From assembly GCA_964496245.1 (NCBI GenBank), contig CAZBZG010000127.1, positions 1 through 12,527 on the forward strand: DNA of 12,527 bases, read 5' to 3'. The stretch is from CAZBZG01 sp964496245. Its GTDB lineage: Bacteria > Planctomycetota > SZUA-567. The notes under the pieces are model-generated. The model made no database searches. It saw nothing but the letters and a program-made list of their open reading frames with translations, and was not told the DNA's origin. Numbering within the stretch: position 1 is the first letter of the stretch; each line of letters starts with the position of its first letter. The position numbers were made by a program, and so were the translations under genes. Below are positions 5,517 to 12,474 of the stretch, one piece after another.

Positions 5517-7151
5517 TCAATCCAGAGAGTCGCGTGAGTCCTCAGCGCCTACGGCTGCGCGCTGCGGTCTTGGTGCGTCGCTGTGCGCCGTCTCCCCATG
5601 GTCGCCCGCCGGCTCTTCCGCGTCGTCCGCTACGGACTCCGTACGCGTGGGGTCCGTGAGCGCGGTGAGTCCCGCGCCCCGCGCAACCACCCACAGGGTC
5701 TTCGCCAGGATCACCATGTCCAGGAAGAATCCCTGGTGCTTCAGGTAGAAGAGATCCAACTCGACCCGGCGACCCAGGGACGGGTCCCCGCGGCTCACCA
5801 CCTGCTGNNNNNNNNNNCCCGGCTTGGCCTTGAGCCGCCGCCGCTGGAGGGGCGTGTAGCGCTGCACGAGCTCCACCCGCTCGGGCCGCGGGCCGACCAG
5901 GCTCATCTCGCCCTTGAGCACGTTCCCGAGTTGGGGGATCTCGTCGAGGCTGGTCCGGCGCAGGATGCGCCCGATCCGGGTCACGCGCGGATCCTCGCGC
6001 AGGTTGAAGACGGGTTCGGGCAGGTTGTCCAGATCCACCAGATCGCGCAGCCGTTCGTCCGCGCCCGGGACCATGGACCGGAATTTGTAGAGCGTGAACG
6101 GCGCGCCGTGGAGCCCGGCGCGTATCTGCCGGAAGAGGACCGGTCCCCCGTCCGTCCGGCGGATCGCAACCGCGATCGCGACCCAGACGGGGAGCCCGGC
6201 GAGGAGCACGACGGCCGCCACCAGCACGTCGATCGCGCGCTTGAAGACCGCGTAGAGCGGATGCAGGGCCGCGTCCCGCACGAGCACCAGCGGCGCGTCC
6301 GCAAAGCAGCCCACCTCCTGCTGCGCGACCGCCACACCGAACGAATCGTGCGCCATGTAGATGGGCACCCCGCGGGTCTCGCAGAAGTCGAGCGTCTCCG
6401 TCACGAGCTTTGCGGCGGCCTCGGTCTGCTGCACGTCGGTCGTCTCCATGGCGAGCAGGACGAGGTCGAAGGGGTACCGCTCGTACAGACGCGCAAGTTC
6501 GGCCGCCGAGCCGAGCACCGGCGGTGCATCCTGCCGTGGGGCTGTCGCGGACGTCTCCCAGGGAATCTCGACGAATCCCGCAGGCTGGACCGCGCAGTGG
6601 TCCCGCACGATCCGTGCGGCCAGAACGCGGGCGCGGGCGGATGCGCCGACGATCAGGGCGCGCTGCACGGGCAGGCCCTGGGCCGTGGCAATGCGGTCGA
6701 CCGCCCGCACGCCGGACCGGAGGAGAGCCATGGCAGCCAGGGCGAGGGCGAAGGCCGTGGCATAGACCTGCCGCGAGTAGAGGAAGGCTTCGCCGCGGAC
6801 GCCGAACGAAAACGCCATGAGCAGCACGATCGTCCAGACGCCGCAGAAGAGCAGCAGTCGGATCTCCAGGAGCAGCACCCCGCGGTTGCGCAAGCCGGTC
6901 AGGTAGCTCCCCTCCCGCCAGAGCAGGAAGACCCAGACGCCAGCGAAGAGGAGTCCGCCCTTGAGGTAGCTGGCGAGTCCGGGATCCACCAGGGGAGCGC
7001 CGGAATCGTAGAACGTGAGGCCTGCGGCAAACCGAATCGCGTAGGCCGCGAGGAACGCGCCGCTCACGGCCAGCGCGTCGCAGAGGGCGAGCAGCGCACC
7101 GCGGTATTGCCAGACAGAGGCGAGACGTCGAAGGCCACTGCGGGAGGGCAT
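5517..7151 (-). CDS. Polyprenyl-phosphate hexose-1-phosphate transferase (WbaP/WcaJ-type)
   Basis: About 544 residues as assembled. It transfers a hexose-1-phosphate from a nucleotide sugar to polyprenyl phosphate, the first committed step of a lipid-linked glycan. The N-terminus has four predicted membrane segments (about 18-40, 63-79, 92-116, 130-146), then a CoA-binding/Rossmann-like domain (ALIVGAS at 165-171, to about 285). A hydrophobic helix (306-331) leads into the sugar-transferase domain with YKFRSM (355-360), the catalytic pair D403-E404 in TSLDEIPQLGN, and MSLVGPRPE (416-424). A 10-N gap interrupts the KPG-TG-QV motif near 443-450. A roughly 50-residue acidic tail follows the usual end at 492. 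ATG 7151 has GGAG (7163-7160) eight bases upstream; the open frame further upstream overlaps the cyclase gene and is not family-like. Its stop overlaps an alternative TTG of the lipoprotein gene. Confidence 0.93.
   Translation of the reverse strand: MPSRSGLRRLASVWQYRGALLALCDALAVSGAFLAAYAIRFAAGLTFYDSGAPLVDPGLASYLKGGLLFAGVWVFLLWREGSYLTGLRNRGVLLLEIRLLLFCGVWTIVLLMAFSFGVRGEAFLYSRQVYATAFALALAAMALLRSGVRAVDRIATAQGLPVQRALIVGASARARVLAARIVRDHCAVQPAGFVEIPWETSATAPRQDAPPVLGSAAELARLYERYPFDLVLLAMETTDVQQTEAAAKLVTETLDFCETRGVPIYMAHDSFGVAVAQQEVGCFADAPLVLVRDAALHPLYAVFKRAIDVLVAAVVLLAGLPVWVAIAVAIRRTDGGPVLFRQIRAGLHGAPFTLYKFRSMVPGADERLRDLVDLDNLPEPVFNLREDPRVTRIGRILRRTSLDEIPQLGNVLKGEMSLVGPRPERVELVQRYTPLQRRRLKAKPXXXXQQVVSRGDPSLGRRVELDLFYLKHQGFFLDMVILAKTLWVVARGAGLTALTDPTRTESVADDAEEPAGDHGETAHSDAPRPQRAAVGAEDSRDSLD
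5808..5817. other. Assembly gap (10 N) inside the transferase gene
   Basis: Ten N residues interrupt the transferase gene in the conserved segment that normally reads KPG-(I/L)-TG-x-x-QV. Both sides stay in the same frame. With exactly ten bases, three residues plus the G codon fit between KP and QQV, one residue fewer than the family pattern. A true gap of 13 bases would restore it. The N run may be only a placeholder length. Confidence 0.95.
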
Positions 7152-7165
7152 GGTCCGGGCTCCGC

Positions 7166-7206
7166 ACGCGGCTGGGGCGGCGTGGGGCCGCCTCCTGCTG
7201 CCGCGT
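7166..7206 (-). other. Strong intercistronic stem-loop between cyclase and transferase genes
   Basis: On the minus strand ACGCGGC (7206-7200) pairs with GCCGCGT (7172-7166), and inside it GGCGGC (7192-7187) pairs with GCCGCC (7181-7176) around a 5-base loop. The outer stem is a perfect 7 bp and the inner a perfect 6 bp. The structure starts on the first base after the cyclase TAG and ends two bases before the transferase Shine-Dalgarno (7163-7160). It has no T tract, so it is not a standard intrinsic terminator. A processing or stabilising site, or control of transferase translation, is plausible. Confidence 0.55.
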
Positions 7207-9591
7207 CTATTTCTCCGTGGCCGTATACACGCCGTCCCATTCCGGGCCGGGCGGATTCTCCAGAAACTGCGCGCAGCGCTTGAGAAACACCGCGTGCAGA
7301 TCGTGCGGCCGGACGGCTTCGGCAGACTCGAACTTGGCAAGGGCCTCGGCGAAACGCCCCACCTGGTAATCCGCAAGAGCTGCTTCGAACGTTTCGGCCT
7401 CTTTGCGCAGGGCTTCGTCGGGGTCGCCCTCGCAGAGCAACTCGTAGATGCGTACGGGCTGGGCGCGGCCCTTGACCCGAACGAGATCCACCTGCCGGCA
7501 GAAGAAGCTCGGACCGATGGCCATGCGCGTGGGCTCGGAGATAAGCAGATGCGTGCCGTACTGCTTGTTGAGCCCCTCCAGGCGCGAGCCGAGGTTGACG
7601 TTATCGCCCATGATGGTGTAGTCGAAACGCGTGTTGCTGCCCATGTTGCCCACGCTCATGAGGCCTGTGTTGATGCCGATGCCGATTTCGATGGGCGGCA
7701 GGTTGCGCGCCGTCCACTGGGCCTGCAGCTCGTGGAGTCTGGCTAGCATGCGAAGCGCCGCGCGGGCACCATGCACGGCGTGCTCCTCGTCGTCGAGCGG
7801 CGCGCCCCAGAAGGCCACCACCTCGTCCCCGATGAACTTGTCGACCGTGCCCGACGTCTCCATGACGATGTCGGCCATGGGCGTGAGGTATTCGTTGAGA
7901 AACTTGCTCAGATCCGGCGCGGTCATCTTCTCCGACATGGACGTGAAGTCGCGGATGTCGCTGAAGAGCACGGTCAATTTTTTCTGCTCGCCTTCGAGGG
8001 TGAGCAGGCCCGGGTTCTCGGCCAGGCGCTCGACCAGGGCGGGAGAGAGGTAGCGGCTGAACGCGCTGCTGATGTACCGCTTCTGCCGGCCCTCAAAGAA
8101 ATAGTTGAGCGTGGACATGGCCATGAAGACCACGAAGACGAGGAGCAGCGGGTAGGAGAGGCTGAAGCGGAGGTGCCGCGGGTCCAGAAAGAGGAGATAG
8201 TAGACGCCGCAGACGAGACCGGCGGCCACGGCCACCGTGAGCGTGGCCCCGATCCAGGGACGCACCCGCGCGAGCACCACGGAGAGGACGAGGCCGAGGA
8301 TGAGCATGAGCACGACCTCGGCCATGCGGTCCCACGGCGGGACGCGGATGTAATCGTTGCGGAGAATGTTGTCGATGATGGTCGCGTGGATCTCCACGCC
8401 GGGGCAGGCCTCTTCAAAGGGCTGGCTTCGCAGGTCCAGGAGGCCGCCGGCAGACGAGCCGATCAGCACGTACTTGTCCCGCAGGCGCGCGGGATCCACG
8501 CCGCCCTGCAGCACGTCGACCGCCGGAATGTAGTCGAAGGTCTTGGCCGGCCCCCGGTAGTTGGCTGGCAGGCGCCCGATACGGTCGGTCTCGATCGTCC
8601 GTCCGCCCATGCGCAGCCCGAGCACGCCCCGTTCGTCGGCCACGAGCTCTCCGTGGTCGACCTTGTAGCCGATCCGGAGCATCTGCAGGGAGAGGGAGGC
8701 GTAGAGCGTCTTGCCTTCCATGCCCCCGTAGGGCAGGCAGAGCGGCACCACGCGCACCATGCCCGACGGCAGATCGGAGGGATTGAAGTACCCGCACCGT
8801 TCCTGGGCCGCATCGTCGAGCACCGGAATGTTGAGAATCGGACGGTAGGGCTCGCGGCCGTACAGGTCCCAGAGACTCCAGGGGTCGACCCCCTCCGGGC
8901 AATCGACGTGGAGGATCCCCTCCCCGTAAGGGGTCGCCGGAAATTCTTTGTCCTTGCGTCCGTCGTTTTCGAACTGGAAGAAGTACCCGAGCACGGCCTC
9001 GGGCGTGGCGCGGATGACTCGCGCCAGGGCGAGATCGTTGTCCAGCACGGGGGCATGCTCACCGGGAAATGCCTTGATGTCGAGGATCTCGCTGGCAGCT
9101 TGGCGCAGATGCGCCTCGGCCCGGGCCAACTCCTCCTCGAACTCGGCCGGGCCGCACAGGGACAGGTCCGGATGGCCTTCCGGCACTTTCGCCGTCCGAC
9201 CGGTGAGCCGCATGAGCTCGGGAAGTTGCCGGCGAAGTGACGTGCGGTCGGGCTCCGCGAACACGATATCGAACCCGATCGCCTTGGGGCCGCAGTCGCG
9301 GATGCGGCGGGTGAGCTCGGCGATCACGCTGCGCGGCCAGGGCCACTGGCCGAGTTCCTTGAGGCTCTTCTCGTCGATGTCCACGACCGTCGCGTAGAGA
9401 TCGCGCTGGGCGATCGGGGCACGGCCGCGCACCACGAACATCGCGTCCTGGATCCGCTCGTCTACGCTCTTCATGAACTCTTGGAACACTGGCGGAAGCA
9501 GGTTGAGGATCGCGATGAGGAAAAGGGTGACCAGCACGCCTCCCTTCAGGGGCGAAGGCGTGCAGGCGGCGGCGAGTCTCTGGCGGAGCAT
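7207..9591 (-). CDS. CHASE2-domain class III adenylate cyclase
   Basis: A 794-residue membrane sensor-enzyme that should make cAMP from ATP. The layout is an N-terminal membrane helix (17-36), an extracytoplasmic CHASE2 domain (about 40-415; ATVVDIDEKSLKELGQWPWPR at 67-87, YVLIGSSAGGLLDLR at 374-388, PGVEIHATIIDNIL at 397-410), three more helices (about 424-441, 447-468, 478-498), then the catalytic domain (about 535-720). Metal-binding Asp are D545 (FSDIRDF) and D589 (KFIGDE). K585 and D657 (FDYT) are the adenine-selective pair, so adenylate rather than guanylate is expected. N666 and R670 (VNLGSR) are the transition-state residues. All key residues are present. The C-terminus (727-775) looks like one TPR-like helical pair and ends in WDGVY, as in other CHASE2 cyclases. 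ATG 9591 follows an AGGGGA site. It lies downstream of the FecR gene and upstream of the glycan genes. Confidence 0.95.
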   Translation of the reverse strand: MLRQRLAAACTPSPLKGGVLVTLFLIAILNLLPPVFQEFMKSVDERIQDAMFVVRGRAPIAQRDLYATVVDIDEKSLKELGQWPWPRSVIAELTRRIRDCGPKAIGFDIVFAEPDRTSLRRQLPELMRLTGRTAKVPEGHPDLSLCGPAEFEEELARAEAHLRQAASEILDIKAFPGEHAPVLDNDLALARVIRATPEAVLGYFFQFENDGRKDKEFPATPYGEGILHVDCPEGVDPWSLWDLYGREPYRPILNIPVLDDAAQERCGYFNPSDLPSGMVRVVPLCLPYGGMEGKTLYASLSLQMLRIGYKVDHGELVADERGVLGLRMGGRTIETDRIGRLPANYRGPAKTFDYIPAVDVLQGGVDPARLRDKYVLIGSSAGGLLDLRSQPFEEACPGVEIHATIIDNILRNDYIRVPPWDRMAEVVLMLILGLVLSVVLARVRPWIGATLTVAVAAGLVCGVYYLLFLDPRHLRFSLSYPLLLVFVVFMAMSTLNYFFEGRQKRYISSAFSRYLSPALVERLAENPGLLTLEGEQKKLTVLFSDIRDFTSMSEKMTAPDLSKFLNEYLTPMADIVMETSGTVDKFIGDEVVAFWGAPLDDEEHAVHGARAALRMLARLHELQAQWTARNLPPIEIGIGINTGLMSVGNMGSNTRFDYTIMGDNVNLGSRLEGLNKQYGTHLLISEPTRMAIGPSFFCRQVDLVRVKGRAQPVRIYELLCEGDPDEALRKEAETFEAALADYQVGRFAEALAKFESAEAVRPHDLHAVFLKRCAQFLENPPGPEWDGVYTATEK

Positions 9592-9673
9592 GCGGTGCTT
9601 CCCCTGAATGCAGTGGATCGGAGAGCCGAAATGCGCCGCAACCGCGGTGCAGCTGTCGGCGCGTCCCCCGGAA

Positions 9674-9708
9674 AACCATTGTCCCGGTCAAGACGACCGG
9701 GACAACGG
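9674..9708 (-). terminator. Intrinsic terminator between FecR-domain and cyclase genes
   Basis: On the minus strand TTGTCCCGGTC (9705-9695) and GACCGGGACAA (9689-9679) form a perfect 11-bp stem with a 5-base loop. CCG/TGG at 9708-9706 and 9678-9676 extend it to 14 bp with one G-T wobble. TTTT follows directly, and a T6 run precedes it (9714-9709). It lies about 55 bases beyond the FecR stop and about 85 bases before the cyclase ATG. Readthrough would still express the cyclase, so it may set a ratio between the two proteins. Confidence 0.75.
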
Positions 9709-9732
9709 AAAAAACAGCGATCGGGGATTGGC

Positions 9733-9755
9733 GGGGCTCTTCGGGGCGGAGCCCC
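9733..9755 (-). other. GC-rich stem-loop just after the FecR-domain stop
   Basis: GGGGCTC (9733-9739) and GAGCCCC (9749-9755) form a perfect 7-bp stem with a 9-base loop. It begins seven bases after the FecR stop codon in the direction of transcription and lies upstream of the main terminator. It lacks its own T tract and may protect the 3' end or help terminator folding. Confidence 0.45.
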
Positions 9756-9761
9756 CGCGGA

Positions 9762-10592
9762 TCAGTGGTGATGATGGGGCACCGGCGGCGCGGCATGGCC
9801 GATCCCGCCGTGCTGGCCCGCGGTGGCGGCGTTGCGCACGATGGACTGGATGACCATGTTGCGCAGCCGGTTGACCTCCTCCAGCTTGTAGAGCTTCGCC
9901 GGTCCAGGGGGTTGGCCTTTGAGGGTCTCGCACCCCATGCCGGCCTTGCCCTTGAGGATGGTCTGTCCCTTGTCGTTCGTCACCGAGATGGCCTCGCCTT
10001 CGGTATAGATGGCCAGAGTCTTCTTGGTGTCCGCTTCGCCCACACACGCCGTGCCGCGGATGCCGATGGTGGCGGTGGGGGTCTTGACCTTGACCGCATC
10101 AGGCGCCAGCTTGCCGATGGCGCCGCTCACCACGCGGAAGGCGCCGCGGCTGAGGGTGGTCTCGCAATGGCTCTTGGCGTCCTTTTTCTTGAAGAGGTAC
10201 TTGTCGATGGCGAGTTTGGCCTTGGGACCAAGAGCGATGACCGTGCCGTCCTGGAACGCGATGTCCATCTTGGTGCCGCGTCCCGTGCGCAGGGTCTCGC
10301 CGAGGGACACCGGATCCTCGGCCTTGAGACTCCGGCGGGTCCCGTCTGCAGCCTCGGCTGTGGCGCGGCCCTTAAGCTCCTTGATGGTGCCCACCGGCCC
10401 AGCCTGGGCTGCGGGCTCCTTCTGAGCGGCTGCCTCGGCCTCTGGTGCCTCGCCTTGTCCCGCCTCGGTCTCGGTCTTGGCGGGCTCCGCCTTGGCTTCC
10501 TCTTCCGCAGCCGCAACCACTTGGGCACTAACGAGAAGCAGTGCTACCGCCAAGGAAAACCCCAGCGTTCTGCAAACCAATGAACTGTGCAT
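9762..10592 (-). CDS. FecR-domain periplasmic protein with His-rich C-terminus
   Basis: A 276-residue exported protein. A signal peptide (1-29, cleavage after AAA) is followed by an Ala/Glu/Lys-rich low-complexity linker (about 30-65). The FecR domain lies at about 68-215: PVSLGETLRTGRGTKMDIAF (94-113), DGTVIALGPKAKL (115-127), LSRGAFRVVSG (147-157), KTPTATIGIRGTAC (170-183). The tail (260-276) carries six His residues and ends in HHHH, which could bind metal. Classical FecR works with FecI and a TonB receptor in iron signalling; neither is seen here and there is no cytoplasmic segment. Its neighbour is a CHASE2 cyclase, so I infer a partner role in periplasmic sensing. ATG 10592 is preceded by a strong AGGAGG site, and a sigma-70-type promoter lies 76 bases upstream. 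Confidence 0.9.
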   Translation of the reverse strand: MHSSLVCRTLGFSLAVALLLVSAQVVAAAEEEAKAEPAKTETEAGQGEAPEAEAAAQKEPAAQAGPVGTIKELKGRATAEAADGTRRSLKAEDPVSLGETLRTGRGTKMDIAFQDGTVIALGPKAKLAIDKYLFKKKDAKSHCETTLSRGAFRVVSGAIGKLAPDAVKVKTPTATIGIRGTACVGEADTKKTLAIYTEGEAISVTNDKGQTILKGKAGMGCETLKGQPPGPAKLYKLEEVNRLRNMVIQSIVRNAATAGQHGGIGHAAPPVPHHHH

Positions 10593-10667
10593 CGCTCCCT
10601 CCTTCTACAAAATACCCCTGACCCGGCGTTTCGGCTGCCTCACACGAAGCAGGCGCAGCTGACTGTC

Positions 10668-10696
10668 ATGGTACCCCATGGTCGGAGCCCCGTCAA
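10668..10696 (-). promoter_or_regulatory. Sigma-70-type promoter for the FecR-cyclase-glycan cluster
   Basis: On the minus strand TTGACG (10696-10691, five of six at -35) is followed after exactly 17 bases by TACCAT (10673-10668, four of six at -10). Transcription would start near 10661, leaving a leader of about 70 bases before the FecR ATG, which has a strong Shine-Dalgarno sequence. The leader can form a bulged stem (GCTGCGCCT with AGGCAGC), whose importance is unclear. Confidence 0.55.
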
Positions 10697-10729
10697 TCAC
10701 AAACTCTACACGGATTGCTGTCCCTATCC

Positions 10730-10745
10730 CCGCGGCATCCCGCGG
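10730..10745 (-). other. Hairpin after the TMTC-like gene stop
   Basis: Two copies of the self-complementary hexamer CCGCGG (10730-10735 and 10740-10745) can pair around a 4-base loop. The stem begins one base after the stop codon of the TMTC-like gene. It lacks a T tract, so it may be a weak 3'-end structure and not a true terminator. The FecR promoter lies just beyond it. Confidence 0.35.
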
Positions 10746-10746
10746 C

Positions 10747-12408
10747 CTATTCTCCGACTTTTCCCGCCATGGCCTCGACTTGTGCGATCTTCTCCCGCCA
10801 ATAGGCATCGCCTCCCAGAGAACGCGCGCGCGCGCAGATGGCGATCGCCTCTTGTCTGCGCCCTTGGCGGGCGAGCAGCTTGGCCAGATCCAGCAGGGTG
10901 TCCCGGTGATGCGGATCGATGACCAGCGCTTCCCGGTAGAGCGCTTCGGCCTGCGCGACACGCCCCTGCACGTCGTGCATGTACCCCAGGCCCTGGACCA
11001 CCCAAGCCCAGTTGGTGAAGTTCAGGGATCCGTACCGATCCAAGAGCCCCCGCACGTCGCGCACCGCGATCCCGAGCTGGCGGGTTGCCTCTTCCAGCCG
11101 GCCAGCCTTGTAGAGCGCAAGCGCCAGGTACCCGCGGCATTCCGGATTGTCCGGTTCCGCCCGCGTGGCTTGTCGCCAGAGCGTCTCCGCAGAGCGCCAC
11201 GCCCGCACCTGTCCGGCCGAGACGAGGAGGCTCCCTGCCACCAGAAGCGCGGCCGCAATCAAGCTCCCCCGGCGGGCGCGCGGACCGCTCCGCAGCACAA
11301 ACCATTCAGCCCCGCCCAGAAGCGCGAGCACGCCGCCGGCGAGCAGGGGGTAGGCCTTGTATTCGACCACGGCGCGGCTCGGCAGGATCAAATAGGGCAG
11401 CACGTGGGAAAGCCCGAAGCCGAGGCCGACGGCGAGGAGCCGCAGGCGCGCCCGCAGCGCGAGCGCGATGCCGAGGACCCAGGCGAGTAGCGCGCTTGCC
11501 GCCACAACAGCCAGCCACCCGGGAGCGGGGACCACCAGGTGGCTGAGCCCGTATTGACCGGGAAGGGGCACGAGCAACTGAAGGTAGAGGAAGAGTCCGC
11601 GCGCCTGGACCCGGAGATGCTCTGCGAACTCGCCCGGCTCGAACCGCGCAGGGATCTGCGAAAGCACATGCCCCTGGTCGAGCAGGAACGGCAGTCCCAG
11701 CCCCAGCGCTCCCACAAGAAGCGCCGCGCGGAAGACCCGCGGGTAGGTCAGGCGCAGCACCAGCAGAAAGACGGGCAGACTCACGACAAGCCCCATCTCC
11801 TTGGACACCAGGGTGAGGCCGAGCGCAAGAAAGGCGCCCGCCAGGTATCCGGCGCGTCGCCGGGACCTGCCGGCATCCGCCCCTGCGAGCAGACAGCCCG
11901 TGGATACGAGGGAGAAGAGGGTGGAGAGCACGGTGGGCCGCGCCCACACATAGAGGGCCGGCTCCACGGCCAGGGGGTGGAGGGCGAAGAGGGCCATGCC
12001 GATCCAGGCGAGCGCCCGGCGCTCGCGGGGACCGGTACGGGCGCCGCAGGCCAGCCAGAGCACCACCCCCACGGCCAGCGTGCTGAGCGCGTGCAGGGCG
12101 ACCTGCGTACTCCGCCAGACGAGGGGCGTCTCGCCGACCCACGCGTACGTGGCCGCATAGGAGGCTTTGGCAAGTCCGCGCAAAAAGTGCGTGCGCGCAC
12201 ACGCGAACACCCGGCCCCCGGTCACCAGGGGGTCGTGGCCGATATACCGGTGCTCGTCGTACACGAAACCGCAACGCAAGCCGGCGTAATAGAGGACCGC
12301 GAGGACGAAGAGGAGCGGGAGGCCTCCCAGCAGCACGGTCTTGAGAAGCGGGAGGCGCCGGGCCTCCGGTTCGTCCGTCAGATCTCGTTGTTCGTCTTCG
12401 GTCGTCAT
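10747..12408 (-). CDS. TMTC-like polytopic membrane protein with C-terminal TPRs
   Basis: A 553-residue protein with about eleven hydrophobic segments (about 24-400) and then TPR-like helices (about 403-535). The layout and motifs match bacterial relatives of eukaryotic TMTC O-mannosyltransferases: an acidic pair D51-E52 in the first extracytoplasmic loop (FVYDEHRYIGHDPLV), HPLAVEPALYVWARPTVLST (144-163), VSKEMGLVVSLPVFL (201-215) and VVEYKAYPLLAGG (347-359). The TPRs start WRSAETLWRQA. The GT-C-like fold suggests transfer of a sugar from a polyprenyl-phosphate donor to an exported protein or glycan, but bacterial members are poorly characterised and this is inference. ATG 12408 is used; the in-frame ATG at 12453 lies upstream of a terminator-like hairpin and adds non-family sequence. 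The ribosome site is weak. A separate promoter drives the FecR gene downstream. Confidence 0.82.
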   Translation of the reverse strand: MTTEDEQRDLTDEPEARRLPLLKTVLLGGLPLLFVLAVLYYAGLRCGFVYDEHRYIGHDPLVTGGRVFACARTHFLRGLAKASYAATYAWVGETPLVWRSTQVALHALSTLAVGVVLWLACGARTGPRERRALAWIGMALFALHPLAVEPALYVWARPTVLSTLFSLVSTGCLLAGADAGRSRRRAGYLAGAFLALGLTLVSKEMGLVVSLPVFLLVLRLTYPRVFRAALLVGALGLGLPFLLDQGHVLSQIPARFEPGEFAEHLRVQARGLFLYLQLLVPLPGQYGLSHLVVPAPGWLAVVAASALLAWVLGIALALRARLRLLAVGLGFGLSHVLPYLILPSRAVVEYKAYPLLAGGVLALLGGAEWFVLRSGPRARRGSLIAAALLVAGSLLVSAGQVRAWRSAETLWRQATRAEPDNPECRGYLALALYKAGRLEEATRQLGIAVRDVRGLLDRYGSLNFTNWAWVVQGLGYMHDVQGRVAQAEALYREALVIDPHHRDTLLDLAKLLARQGRRQEAIAICARARSLGGDAYWREKIAQVEAMAGKVGE

Positions 12409-12418
12409 GCCATGAAGA

Positions 12419-12445
12419 ACCCCGCAGCCGCGCCGACTGCGGGGT
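12419..12445 (-). terminator. Terminator-like hairpin after the outer-membrane protein gene
   Basis: ACCCCGCAG (12419-12427) and CTGCGGGGT (12437-12445) form a perfect 9-bp stem around a 9-base loop, followed on the minus strand by TTCTTC. It lies about 30 bases beyond the stop of the partial gene at the window edge and only 10 bases before the ATG of the TMTC-like gene. It either ends the upstream transcript or controls entry into the next gene. Confidence 0.5.
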
Positions 12446-12474
12446 CCGAACATCCGGTCGCGCGGCCGCGCCGC

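Noticed and set aside
3250..5748. 832-codon open frame on the plus strand
   Set aside because: It lies antisense to the GT4 and lipoprotein genes and part of the transferase gene, whose products match families or have clear signals. The plus-strand product is Arg/Ala/Gly-rich with no motif, as expected from high-GC codon bias.
7771..9240. 489-codon open frame on the plus strand
   Set aside because: It is antisense to the CHASE2 cyclase and arises from third-position GC.
10697..10708. TGTGA half-site next to the FecR promoter, considered as a CRP/cAMP-receptor site
   Set aside because: No matching TCACA half lies at the required spacing. It would be tempting given the cyclase, but the sequence does not support it.
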